Origin: UBA5070 sp035604215
GTDB taxonomy: Bacteria; Fibrobacterota; Fibrobacteria; UBA5070
Assembly (NCBI GenBank): GCA_035604215.1
Contig: DATNIW010000025.1
Coordinates: 1-64,000 of the forward strand
Reading direction: 5' to 3'
Length of the DNA: 64,000 bases
A program made the position numbers and the translations under genes. Below the pieces are notes generated by a model. That model saw only the letters and a program-made list of their open reading frames with translations. It made no database searches and had not been told where the DNA came from. This document shows positions 34,498-42,295 of this stretch, one piece after another; the first letter of the stretch is position 1, and each line of letters opens with the position of its first letter.

Positions 34498-35336
34498 GCG
34501 CTCTGCCGGAATCCGTCCTCCGTTGGGCGAGGTACCAGCGCGAACTCGGCGTGGACGAGGTGTTCCTGGACGAACGCCCCAGGCCCGCCGCCCCCGAGAC
34601 CCCGTCGCCCGTGCGTGCCGGGACCACCGCGCCGCCGCCGCGGAAGGCCTCGGCCCCCGTCGGCGCATCCGCGCCTCCCGTCTCCCGCGCGCCCAGATCC
34701 GATCCCGTCCTGCCCGCGAAGGCCGCGGCGGTCCCACCGTCCTCCACCGCTCCGCTCCGCTCCGCGATCCCGGCCTTCGCGGACATCCAGGAATTGTCCG
34801 CGCACGCCAGGGCCTGCACGCGGTGCGTGCTGCACGGACGACGCAGGAGCGTGCTGGCCACCGGCGGCCCCGATCGATCCACCTGGGCGATCCTCACCCT
34901 CTACGCCTGGGGAGAGGACTCCGCCCGAGGCGGGCTCCTCGGGGGAGACTACGCGATGCCTTTCCTGGATCTCGCCCGGGAATCGGGACTTCCCGTTCCC
35001 GCCGTGGCATCCGTCTTCGCCTGCGCCCCGGACAACCCTTCCGACACCACCATCCAGGGCTTCACCGAGGCGGTCCGGTGTCGGGGCCATTGGTTGCAGC
35101 GTCTCAAGCTCTCCGGCGCCCGCGCCGTGCTGGTGCTGGACCAGAAGGCGACCTCGTTGGCGCGCGGGCCGGCCATCTCGGTCGATTGGCCCGCCGAGCG
35201 CGGACAGGTCTGGGACCTGGACGGCCTGCCCGCCGTTTCCACCCACCACCCCACCCGACTGGCTCGCCAGGAATCGCTTCGGCCCGAGGTGGAGGCGGAC
35301 CTGCGTCGGATCCGTTCCCTGATCGGAGACCTCTGA
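34494..35336 (+). CDS. Family-4-like uracil-DNA glycosylase, divergent active site
   Basis: The 280-aa protein has a Pro/Ala-rich linker (about 30-95) and a UDG-superfamily domain. Four Cys suit a 4Fe-4S cluster of family-4 UDG: CTRC, then FAC and VRC 19 residues apart. STHHPTRL matches the C-terminal motif. The first motif, normally GEAPG, is altered to YAWGEDSARGG. The position in the operon before dnaB suits DNA repair. Activity on uracil is uncertain because of the altered motif. Confidence 0.7.
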   Translation: MSALPESVLRWARYQRELGVDEVFLDERPRPAAPETPSPVRAGTTAPPPRKASAPVGASAPPVSRAPRSDPVLPAKAAAVPPSSTAPLRSAIPAFADIQELSAHARACTRCVLHGRRRSVLATGGPDRSTWAILTLYAWGEDSARGGLLGGDYAMPFLDLARESGLPVPAVASVFACAPDNPSDTTIQGFTEAVRCRGHWLQRLKLSGARAVLVLDQKATSLARGPAISVDWPAERGQVWDLDGLPAVSTHHPTRLARQESLRPEVEADLRRIRSLIGDL

Positions 35337-36682
35337 TGGACCCCCGCCTGGGCCTTCCCCGTTCCGAGGAGGCCGAGCGCGCCGTTCTGGGCGGAGTGCT
35401 CCGCGATTGGCGCGTCTTGGATGGGCTCCTCGTGGAACTGGAACCGGGCGATTTCTACTCCGAGCGCCATCGCGTGGTGTTCGAGGCCATGCGGCAGCTC
35501 TCGCTGGAACAGGTTCCCGTGGATCTGGTCACCCTTGCCGAACGTCTTCGACGCGACAGGAAGGTGGACGGCGTCGGAGGGGAAGCCTACCTGATGGACC
35601 TCGCGGATTCCGTGGTGTCGGCCGCCGGGATCGGCGCCCACGCCCGGATCGTGCGCGAGAAGAGCCTTCTGCGCGCCCTGATCGAGAGCACCCGCAAGAT
35701 CAACGAGTTGGCCTTCGAGGATGGCGAGGACACCGCCGTGGTGCTGGACAGGGCGGCCACGGAAATCCTGCAGGTCGCCAACCGACGGGCGGCGCACAAG
35801 CTCATGCCCATCAAGGACCTGATCCAGGGCACCCTCCAGAACATCGCCACCTACGGAGACGGTCTCCTGGGGACGCCGACCGGCTTCCGCGACATCGACG
35901 AGACCCTGCGCGGGCTGCGGCGCCAGGCCATGATCGTCCTGGCCGCCCGCCCCGGCGTGGGAAAGACGGCACTGGCGCTCAACATCGCCCTGAACGCCGC
36001 GACGGGCGTCGGCGACCCCGAGGGAAAGCGGCATCCGGTTGCCATCTTCTCCCTGGAAATGGGATACATGGAGCTCGTGGAACGGCTCATCTGTTCCGCC
36101 GCGGAGATCGACAGCCGCGAACTCCACAAGGGCAACTACATGCCCCAAAAGCTGCAGCGGGACATCGAACCCATCTACCACGCTCCCATCTTCATCGACG
36201 ACACCTCCGGTCTGAACATCCTGGAACTGCGCGCCCGCTGCAAGAGGCTCGCTTCCCAGCTGCGGCAGCAGGGCCAGAGCCTGGACCTGATCGTCATCGA
36301 CTACCTCCAGCTCATGGAGGCTCCCACCGTCCGCGGAGGCGAGAACCGCCAGGCGGAGGTCTCGCAGATTTCGCGCGGTCTCAAGCAATTGGCCAAGGAG
36401 CTGGACTGCCCGGTCCTCGCCCTCTCGCAACTCTCGCGCGAACCCGCGAAGGGGGACGTGCGTCCCAAGCTGCACCATCTGCGCGAGTCCGGCGCCATCG
36501 AGCAGGACGCCGACGTCGTGGCCTTCATCCACCAGGATCCGGAACAGCCCCAGAAGGTGGAATTCCTGATCCAGAAGCACCGCGCCGGTCCGCAGAAGGA
36601 CATCCCCCTGCTCTTCCGCCGGGAATTCACCCGCTACTACGACTACACCGACCGCGAGGAACCGGCCTATGGCTACGAATAG
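35336..36682 (+). CDS. dnaB: Replicative DNA helicase
   Basis: DnaB is the hexameric fork helicase. The 448-aa protein has the N-terminal DnaB_N domain (AERAVLGGVLRD...), a linker, and the RecA-like C-domain with Walker A AARPGVGKTALAL, AIFSLEMGYMELVERL, the Walker B IVIDYLQLM and HLRESGAIEQDADVV. No intein interrupts it. It begins in a TGATG overlap with the UDG-like gene and overlaps mlaE by 14 bp. The primase partner is at 16624. Confidence 0.96.
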   Translation: MDPRLGLPRSEEAERAVLGGVLRDWRVLDGLLVELEPGDFYSERHRVVFEAMRQLSLEQVPVDLVTLAERLRRDRKVDGVGGEAYLMDLADSVVSAAGIGAHARIVREKSLLRALIESTRKINELAFEDGEDTAVVLDRAATEILQVANRRAAHKLMPIKDLIQGTLQNIATYGDGLLGTPTGFRDIDETLRGLRRQAMIVLAARPGVGKTALALNIALNAATGVGDPEGKRHPVAIFSLEMGYMELVERLICSAAEIDSRELHKGNYMPQKLQRDIEPIYHAPIFIDDTSGLNILELRARCKRLASQLRQQGQSLDLIVIDYLQLMEAPTVRGGENRQAEVSQISRGLKQLAKELDCPVLALSQLSREPAKGDVRPKLHHLRESGAIEQDADVVAFIHQDPEQPQKVEFLIQKHRAGPQKDIPLLFRREFTRYYDYTDREEPAYGYE

Positions 36683-37511
36683 GCTCCCCGATCCGGTCGC
36701 GGTCCTGGAGGCCGTGGGCGAACAGACCGTCCGGTTCTTCCGAAAGGTCGTCGGAACCGTGCTCGACATGCTGGCCGCGGTCGGCGGCATCTTCGCGATG
36801 TGCGGACGGATCCTGTGGCTGTTTCCGCAGGCGCTCCGGGATCCCGGGGCCGTGATGAAGCAGGCCATGGACCTGGGGGTGGCGTCGCTTCCGCTGATCT
36901 TCGTGACCTCGCTCTTCGTGGGCATGGTCTCCGCGGTCTCCGCCAAGTACCAGTTTCGCAACGTGGTTCCCCTCAAGTACCTGGGCACTTCCGTGACCAA
37001 GCTCGTGCTCCTGGAACTCGGTCCGGTCCTGACGGCCCTGGTCATGTCCGGTCGCATCGGATCCTCCATCGCCGCCCAGATCGCCACCATGAAGGAGAAG
37101 GAGGAGATCGACGCCATGACGGTCCTGGACCTCCCGCCGCTGCGCTACCTGGCGGCGCCGCGCATCCTGGTGGGCATCCTGGCGCTGCCGGTGCTCACCA
37201 CCATCTCCTGCTTCCTGGCCATCGCGGGAGCCTGGGGCGTGTGCGTGATCGGCTTGGGCGTCACCAGCTACACGTTCCTTTCCGGCACCCGGCTCTTCTT
37301 CTCGAGCTACGATGTCTTCGTGATGGAGATCAAGGCGCTCGTGTTCGGCCTCCTCATCTCCCTGCTCGGCTACTACCACGGCATCCACGCCGGTGGCGGA
37401 GCCAAGGGGGTGGGCGAAGCGACCATGAAATCCGTGGTATCCTCGTCGGTGATGATCCTGCTCTTCGACTTCCTCATCGCCTTCCTCCTGTTGCGCAACA
37501 CCGGATCCTGA
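36669..37511 (+). CDS. mlaE: MlaE-type ABC transporter permease
   Basis: The 280-aa inner-membrane protein has five to six hydrophobic segments and the MlaE/TTg2B signatures GMVSAVSAKYQF, LELGPVLTALVMSGRIGSSIAAQ and LGYYHGIHAGGGAKGVGEAT. With MlaF it forms the core of a lipid-moving ABC complex between inner membrane and periplasm. The partner MlaD substrate-binding protein is not in the operon; a gene for MlaC lies at 11091. Confidence 0.92.
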   Translation: MATNRLPDPVAVLEAVGEQTVRFFRKVVGTVLDMLAAVGGIFAMCGRILWLFPQALRDPGAVMKQAMDLGVASLPLIFVTSLFVGMVSAVSAKYQFRNVVPLKYLGTSVTKLVLLELGPVLTALVMSGRIGSSIAAQIATMKEKEEIDAMTVLDLPPLRYLAAPRILVGILALPVLTTISCFLAIAGAWGVCVIGLGVTSYTFLSGTRLFFSSYDVFVMEIKALVFGLLISLLGYYHGIHAGGGAKGVGEATMKSVVSSSVMILLFDFLIAFLLLRNTGS

Positions 37512-37524
37512 GAAGGGAACGCGA

Positions 37525-38322
37525 ATGCCCGGCGTGCAGATCGACCCGAACGACGAAATCATCCAGTTGCGGCAATTGCGCAAGAGCTTCTGGACCACCG
37601 ACGGCGAACAGCAGGTGCTCCAGGACGTGACCCTGTCCATCCGCCGCGGGGAGACCATGGTCATCATCGGCGTGTCCGGCGGCGGAAAATCGGTGATCCT
37701 CAAGCACATGATCGGGCTCCTGCAACCCGACGGCGGGGAGGTCGTGGTGGAGGGCCGGGTGATCTCGACCCCGAACTACTTCGACGCGGCCACCATCCGG
37801 CGGAAGATGGGAATGCTCTTCCAGATGGGCGCGCTGTTCGATTCCATGAGCGTCGGGGAGAACATCGCCTTCGCCCTGCGCGAGCACAACGAAGGGATCC
37901 CGGAGGATTCCGTGGACGAGATCGTCGCCCGGCTGCTGGGCCTGATCAACCTGAATCCGGCCTTCGCCAGCAAGATGCCCTCGGAGCTCTCGGGCGGCAT
38001 GAAGAAGCGGGTATCGCTGGCCCGGACCTTGGCGGTGGAACCGGAAATCGTCCTCTACGACGAACCGACCACCGGGTTGGATCCCATCACCGCCGACGTC
38101 ATCAACGACCTCATCCTGGACACCCAGAAACAGTTCCACGTGACCTCCGTGGTGGTCACCCACGACATGGTCTCGGCCTACAAGGTCGCCGACCGCATCG
38201 CCATGCTGTACCAGGGGCACATCATCTTCGTGGGCACCCCCGACGAGGTCAAGAACACCCGCAATCCCTACGTCCAGCAGTTCGTGCGCGGCCAGCGCAA
38301 GCTCGAGTCTGTCGCCGCATGA
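37525..38322 (+). CDS. mlaF: MlaF-type ABC transporter ATPase
   Basis: The 265-aa ATPase powers the MlaE permease. Walker A is GVSGGGKSVILKH, the signature LSGGMKKRVSLARTLA, and Walker B VLYDEPTTGLDP followed by THDM. The RRKMGMLFQMGALFDSMSVGENI segment is typical of MlaF rather than general importers. A GAAGGGAACGCG ribosome site precedes ATG 37525. Confidence 0.93.
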   Translation: MPGVQIDPNDEIIQLRQLRKSFWTTDGEQQVLQDVTLSIRRGETMVIIGVSGGGKSVILKHMIGLLQPDGGEVVVEGRVISTPNYFDAATIRRKMGMLFQMGALFDSMSVGENIAFALREHNEGIPEDSVDEIVARLLGLINLNPAFASKMPSELSGGMKKRVSLARTLAVEPEIVLYDEPTTGLDPITADVINDLILDTQKQFHVTSVVVTHDMVSAYKVADRIAMLYQGHIIFVGTPDEVKNTRNPYVQQFVRGQRKLESVAA

Positions 38323-38329
38323 GCCTCTG

Positions 38330-39679
38330 ATGGCGAAGGCCAGGACATCCTGGGTGTGCTCGGAATGCGGCCACCGCTCCCCAAGGTCCGCCGGATTCTG
38401 TCCATCCTGCCGCAAGTACAACACCCTGGTGGAGGAGGTGGAACGCGCGCCCACCTTCCGGCGGGGACCGGTCGCGGCCGCCGGATCCGTGGCGCGACGT
38501 CTCGCGGACGTTCCCCTGGACTCCTCCGCCCGGATCACCACCGGCATCTCCGAGCTGGACCGCGTGCTGGGCGGCGGGGTGGTGCCCGGGTCCGTGGTGC
38601 TCGTGGGGGGGGATCCCGGCATCGGAAAATCCACCCTGCTCCTCCAGATGTGCGCCCGGATGGAGAAGCAGGCCAGCGTCCTCTACGTGACCGGCGAGGA
38701 ATCCGCCGCGCAGGTGGCCCTCAGGGCCGAGCGGTTGGGGGGCAAGGCCGCCCATGTCTGGATGCTCGCGGAGACCCGCATCGAAGCCGTGCTGGCGGAG
38801 CTGCACCGGCTCGGGCCCCAGGTCGTGGTGGTGGATTCCATCCAGACCGTCTACCGCGAAGACCTGGAAAGCGCTCCGGGCACGGTGAGCCAGCTGCGCG
38901 AGAGCGCCGCGGCCCTGCTGACCTGGGCCAAGGAGGGCGGCGGAGCGGTGTTCCTGGTGGGGCATGTCACCAAGGACGGGCAGCTCGCGGGACCTCGGGT
39001 GCTGGAACACATGGTGGACACCGTCCTGTACTTCGAAGGCGATCGGCACCATCTGTATCGGTTGTTGCGCGCCACCAAGAACCGGTTCGGCGCCACCGGC
39101 GAAGTCGGCGTGTTCGAGATGCAGGCACATGGCCTGGAAGGGGTCGGAAATCCCTCCTCACTTTTCCTGGGGGAGTCGACCGCTCGACCCGGGGTGTGCG
39201 TCACCGCGACCATGGAAGGGTCGCGCCCCTTGCTGGTGGAGGTCCAGGCCCTGGCCGGACCCACCCACTATTCGATGCCGCAGCGGGTCGCGACCGGTTT
39301 CGACACCCGGCGCATGACCATCCTCCTGGCGTTGCTGGAACGCCACGGGGGCATGCAGCTGGGCGGCTACGACGTTTTCCTGTCGGTGGCGGGCGGCCTC
39401 AAGCTGGACGACCCGGGCGGCGAACTGGCGGCGGCACTCGCCGTGGCCACCAGTCTCAGGGACAGATCACTTCCCCCAGGCACCTTCGCCGTGGGCGAAT
39501 TGGGTCTGGGAGGAGAGATTCGCCCACCCGCCCAAATGGAAGCCCGGTTGCGCGAGGGGCGGCTGATGGGATTCACCCGCGTCCTGGCCCCGCCTTCTCC
39601 CAAACCCGTGCGGATCGAGGGCTTGGAAATCCTGGTTTGCCCAAGCCTGGGCAAGGCGCTCGACCTGGCTTTGGGGTGA
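38330..39679 (+). CDS. radA: DNA repair protein RadA (Sms)
   Basis: RadA is a RecA-like branch-migration helicase acting in recombination repair. The 449-aa protein has the N-terminal C4 zinc finger (Cys10, 13, 24, 27), Walker A GGDPGIGKSTLLLQ, the RadA-specific KNRFGATGEVGVF and the Lon-protease-like C-terminal domain with GGLKLDDPGGELAAALA. It closes the rpoZ operon, 11 bp from a convergent lipoprotein gene. Confidence 0.95.
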   Translation: MAKARTSWVCSECGHRSPRSAGFCPSCRKYNTLVEEVERAPTFRRGPVAAAGSVARRLADVPLDSSARITTGISELDRVLGGGVVPGSVVLVGGDPGIGKSTLLLQMCARMEKQASVLYVTGEESAAQVALRAERLGGKAAHVWMLAETRIEAVLAELHRLGPQVVVVDSIQTVYREDLESAPGTVSQLRESAAALLTWAKEGGGAVFLVGHVTKDGQLAGPRVLEHMVDTVLYFEGDRHHLYRLLRATKNRFGATGEVGVFEMQAHGLEGVGNPSSLFLGESTARPGVCVTATMEGSRPLLVEVQALAGPTHYSMPQRVATGFDTRRMTILLALLERHGGMQLGGYDVFLSVAGGLKLDDPGGELAAALAVATSLRDRSLPPGTFAVGELGLGGEIRPPAQMEARLREGRLMGFTRVLAPPSPKPVRIEGLEILVCPSLGKALDLALG

Positions 39680-39690
39680 TCCCCTCGGGT

Positions 39691-40341
39691 TCAAGGATCC
39701 TCGTCCGGTCCTTGCATGCCGCCGTTCATGTCGTCGTCGTCCAGGTAGGTCGTGCTGTCCGGGTAGATGCGAACGGAGGTATCCCCGAAATCCCGACCCT
39801 TCGACCAGTACCGGACGGTCTGCAGACCCACGGGAAGACTGTCGAAGTACAGATCGATGCTTTCATCGCCCACACCGGTGTCGGGGATCGCCAGGGAGCG
39901 ATCCAAACCGTAGAGGTCCACTTCCCCGCCCCGGGTGGAATCGGTCAGGTCCACTTCCATCTTGAGACGCCCCAGCTTGTGGAGCGCCCCGATCGACACC
40001 TGGTTCCAAGGACTGGTGGCACGCACGGTGCGGCTCCAACCGGAATCGTCCAGACGGGCCTCCACGCGGTAGGTGTCCAGGGGCACCCGAGTGAATTGGT
40101 AGTCCCCGAGCGAATTGGTCCGGGTGGAATCGAAGCCCGCAGCCGGGATCGGTTGCCCGGACGTCCACGAGAGCGGACGCAGATAGACCATGACTTCGGA
40201 GGCGCCCGCTGTGGAATCCGAAGCGAGGATGCGACCGGCCACCACGGAATTTCCCGTCTGGCTCCCGCTTCCGGCGAGCTGTTGGGGACTTCCACACGCC
40301 CACAGCGCGGAGAACAGGAGCAGGGTACGGGTGGCTCTCAC
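39691..40341 (-). CDS. Lipoprotein with carboxypeptidase-regulatory-like domain
   Basis: The 216-aa product has a basic, hydrophobic start and a lipobox-like LWAC (Cys at about 16; Trp at -2 is atypical), so it is probably lipid-anchored. A beta-sandwich follows resembling CarboxypepD_reg (VVAGRILASDSTAGASEVMV; NSLGDYQFTRVPLDTYRVEA), then a Ser/Thr/Asp-rich end. GTG 40341 has GGAGG upstream and overlaps the regulator's stop (GTGA). Function unknown, likely envelope surface. Confidence 0.7.
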   Translation of the reverse strand: MRATRTLLLFSALWACGSPQQLAGSGSQTGNSVVAGRILASDSTAGASEVMVYLRPLSWTSGQPIPAAGFDSTRTNSLGDYQFTRVPLDTYRVEARLDDSGWSRTVRATSPWNQVSIGALHKLGRLKMEVDLTDSTRGGEVDLYGLDRSLAIPDTGVGDESIDLYFDSLPVGLQTVRYWSKGRDFGDTSVRIYPDSTTYLDDDDMNGGMQGPDEDP

Positions 40342-41192
40342 GAACGCGCCTCCGGGGTCACCAGCGGGAAGAGCTGGATATTGAGCTGTACGACAAGGTC
40401 GGATCCTCGCCGATCCTCGATCACCATCTGCAGGACATCTTCCTTGAAAATTCTGATTCGCTCCCTGATCCGGTCGTAACATTCCCTCGAGAGACCCAGG
40501 GTCAGCCCCCCGATCTCCCTTTCCGCAGGGGGGAATCTATCCAGAGCGGACATCGCCAGGCCCATCATTTCTTGATTAAAGTGGCGAACCACCAAATTCG
40601 GCGTCTCGTATTCGGTGCTGACCGCCGGTGTGGCCGCACGAAGCCGCCCCCGGGCGTCCCTGTCCACCAGTCCCAGGCGTTCCAAGGTGCGCAGGGCCTC
40701 CCTCACCTCCCGCGGAGGTACGGGAGGTTGGATCTGCCTGGAAATCCAGTTCGGGTCCTCGCGGAAGCCTTCCAGGCCGACGAATTCGCGAAGACTCGCG
40801 TGGAGCCAATCGTTCCAGAGCCCGTACTGCTCCTTGGGAAGGAATTTGAGGAACAGTTTGCGCCGGACCTTGGCCATCTCCTGGAAGGCAAGGTTCTTCG
40901 CCTGCACGGTCCGGGCATTCCCGAAGCTGGAAAGGAGAGCCAAGTAGGAGCTCTCCGCCTGGGTCAGCCCCATGGCCTTGGAAAACTTGGAGGCGGTATC
41001 CGACGACAGCCTTCGACGACCTTCCAGGATGTCCTTCATCAAACTGGCGGAAGTTCCGGCCTTCAGGGCGAAGGACCGGAACGAGAGCACGCGGGAGGAG
41101 CGTTTCCGCCAGGACCACCAATCCTTGAGGAATTGGCGGTAATCCGCGTACTGGTAGACGTCGGGACCGGGATTCGAGGCGGGCGAGATCAG
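40338..41192 (-). CDS. TIGR02147-family (DUF4423) protein, probable regulator
   Basis: The 284-aa protein matches the TIGR02147 pattern: VYQYADYRQFLKDWWSWRK, LSFRSFALKAGTSASLMKDIL, then a winged-helix-like second half (VREALRTLERLGLVDRDARGR). The family is abundant in Fibrobacter and Bdellovibrio and is thought to be regulatory; no activity is established. No ATG, GTG or TTG lies in a fitting place. A CTG at 41192 overlapping the Omp85 stop (CTGA) restores the usual N-terminus and is adopted. It sits between an outer-membrane protein and a lipoprotein. Confidence 0.75.
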   Translation of the reverse strand: MISPASNPGPDVYQYADYRQFLKDWWSWRKRSSRVLSFRSFALKAGTSASLMKDILEGRRRLSSDTASKFSKAMGLTQAESSYLALLSSFGNARTVQAKNLAFQEMAKVRRKLFLKFLPKEQYGLWNDWLHASLREFVGLEGFREDPNWISRQIQPPVPPREVREALRTLERLGLVDRDARGRLRAATPAVSTEYETPNLVVRHFNQEMMGLAMSALDRFPPAEREIGGLTLGLSRECYDRIRERIRIFKEDVLQMVIEDRRGSDLVVQLNIQLFPLVTPEARS

Positions 41193-42244
41193 AACGCCTG
41201 CCCGAAGTCCACGTACAACCCCGACCCGAACTCGGACCAGCCGTAGTCCATCCGCAATACCGCCTTGCCCCCTGCCAGGGGAGATCGAAGACCCAACCCC
41301 GCCGCCCATCGCGGGTCGGCGCTCCATACGCCCCCGTGGGTCCCCGCCTGCCCAAGCTCCCCGAAGATGGCGGGTTGCATGGGGAAGACCCAGATCTTGG
41401 GTCCGTTCCATCGGGTCTCCACTCCGATGCACTGGACCGACTCGCCGCGCAACTGCTTGTTGGGCAGTCCCCGCAGCGATTTGCGCCAACCCAGGAACGG
41501 AATTTCCCAGAAGGGGACGCTTCCCCAGGCTTCCTCCTTGTGGATCCGGCCAACTTCCGTGAAACTTCCCTGCGAAACGGCGTCGGACGCATCGGCGACC
41601 AGATCCTGCCAATCGAAGTCGGCTCCCGGAAGAGCGGTCTGCAGCTTGAGGCTCAGGTAGGAGCCGGACTTCGGATTTTCCTTGAGGTCGCGACCCTCCC
41701 TCTCCAGGATCAAGGATCCGTCGAAATCCGTTCCCCCGTGGATTCCGACCCAGGAGGAATCCACCGCGAATATCCCCTGGCGATTGGTGCGGATGGACGT
41801 GTTTTCCGCATACAGCTGCGCCCCAACGGAAAACCCTCCGGGCAGCCAACGGGAGACTTGGGCATACCCTCCGGCGTAGGTGGGGGTGTAGACGCCCTGC
41901 AAACTGTCGGGTGGGGGGTCGCCGGGGCCGAACCACTCCTCGGGAAATTTCCCGACCTCCCCGAACGCCGTCAGGCGCCAGACCCCGTCCAATGAATCCC
42001 GTTCCACCGTGGCATCCATGTCGGATTGATGGCGCACGGTGGTGTAGGCGGTGAGATCCATGTAACCCGGATGGTCGAATGGATCCTGCCAGCGCAACTT
42101 CGCGCCCCCTCCCGGTCCGGTCTCCGGGAAGGAAAACGCCACCGGAATGGGGAGGAGTTCGCCCCCGAGCCCGCCAATCGCCACGGGCGCCTGGACAAGG
42201 ACCAGCCAAGCGAAGGCGGCGGTTGCATGCGCGGATCGGCCCAT
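41189..42244 (-). CDS. Omp85/BamA-superfamily outer-membrane barrel protein
   Basis: The 351-aa protein has a signal-like N-terminus and a beta-barrel ending in Phe (DFGQAF), as outer-membrane proteins do. LRGLPNKQLRGESVQCIGVETRW and REGRDLKENPKSGSYLSLKL, shown in part, fit the Bac_surface_Ag (BamA/TamA C-terminal) domain. No POTRA domains precede it, so it is a barrel-only member, not BamA itself. It leads a three-gene unit with the TIGR02147 protein and a lipoprotein. Confidence 0.7.
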   Translation of the reverse strand: MGRSAHATAAFAWLVLVQAPVAIGGLGGELLPIPVAFSFPETGPGGGAKLRWQDPFDHPGYMDLTAYTTVRHQSDMDATVERDSLDGVWRLTAFGEVGKFPEEWFGPGDPPPDSLQGVYTPTYAGGYAQVSRWLPGGFSVGAQLYAENTSIRTNRQGIFAVDSSWVGIHGGTDFDGSLILEREGRDLKENPKSGSYLSLKLQTALPGADFDWQDLVADASDAVSQGSFTEVGRIHKEEAWGSVPFWEIPFLGWRKSLRGLPNKQLRGESVQCIGVETRWNGPKIWVFPMQPAIFGELGQAGTHGGVWSADPRWAAGLGLRSPLAGGKAVLRMDYGWSEFGSGLYVDFGQAF

Positions 42245-42251
42245 ATGCGGC

Positions 42252-42260
42252 CAAAGAGTA
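42252..42260 (-). promoter_or_regulatory. -7-like box for the Omp85-TIGR02147 operon
   Basis: On the minus strand TACTCTTTG resembles TAnnTTTG with one extra base. Ten nt separate TACTCT from the ATG at 42244. It lies back to back with the proS box 20 bp away. Confidence 0.35.
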
Positions 42261-42280
42261 GAATCCTCCGTCGTCGTGGG

Positions 42281-42288
42281 TACATTTG
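42281..42288 (+). promoter_or_regulatory. TAnnTTTG -7 box for proS
   Basis: TACATTTG matches TAnnTTTG exactly and TACATT is followed by 9 nt before the proS ATG; no Shine-Dalgarno intervenes. Confidence 0.5.
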
Positions 42289-42295
42289 CCCCCCT

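Noticed and set aside
34620..35322. Proline/arginine-rich overlapping frame inside the UDG-like gene
   Set aside because: It is a composition-driven shadow of the Ala/Pro linker; no ribosome site or family motifs.
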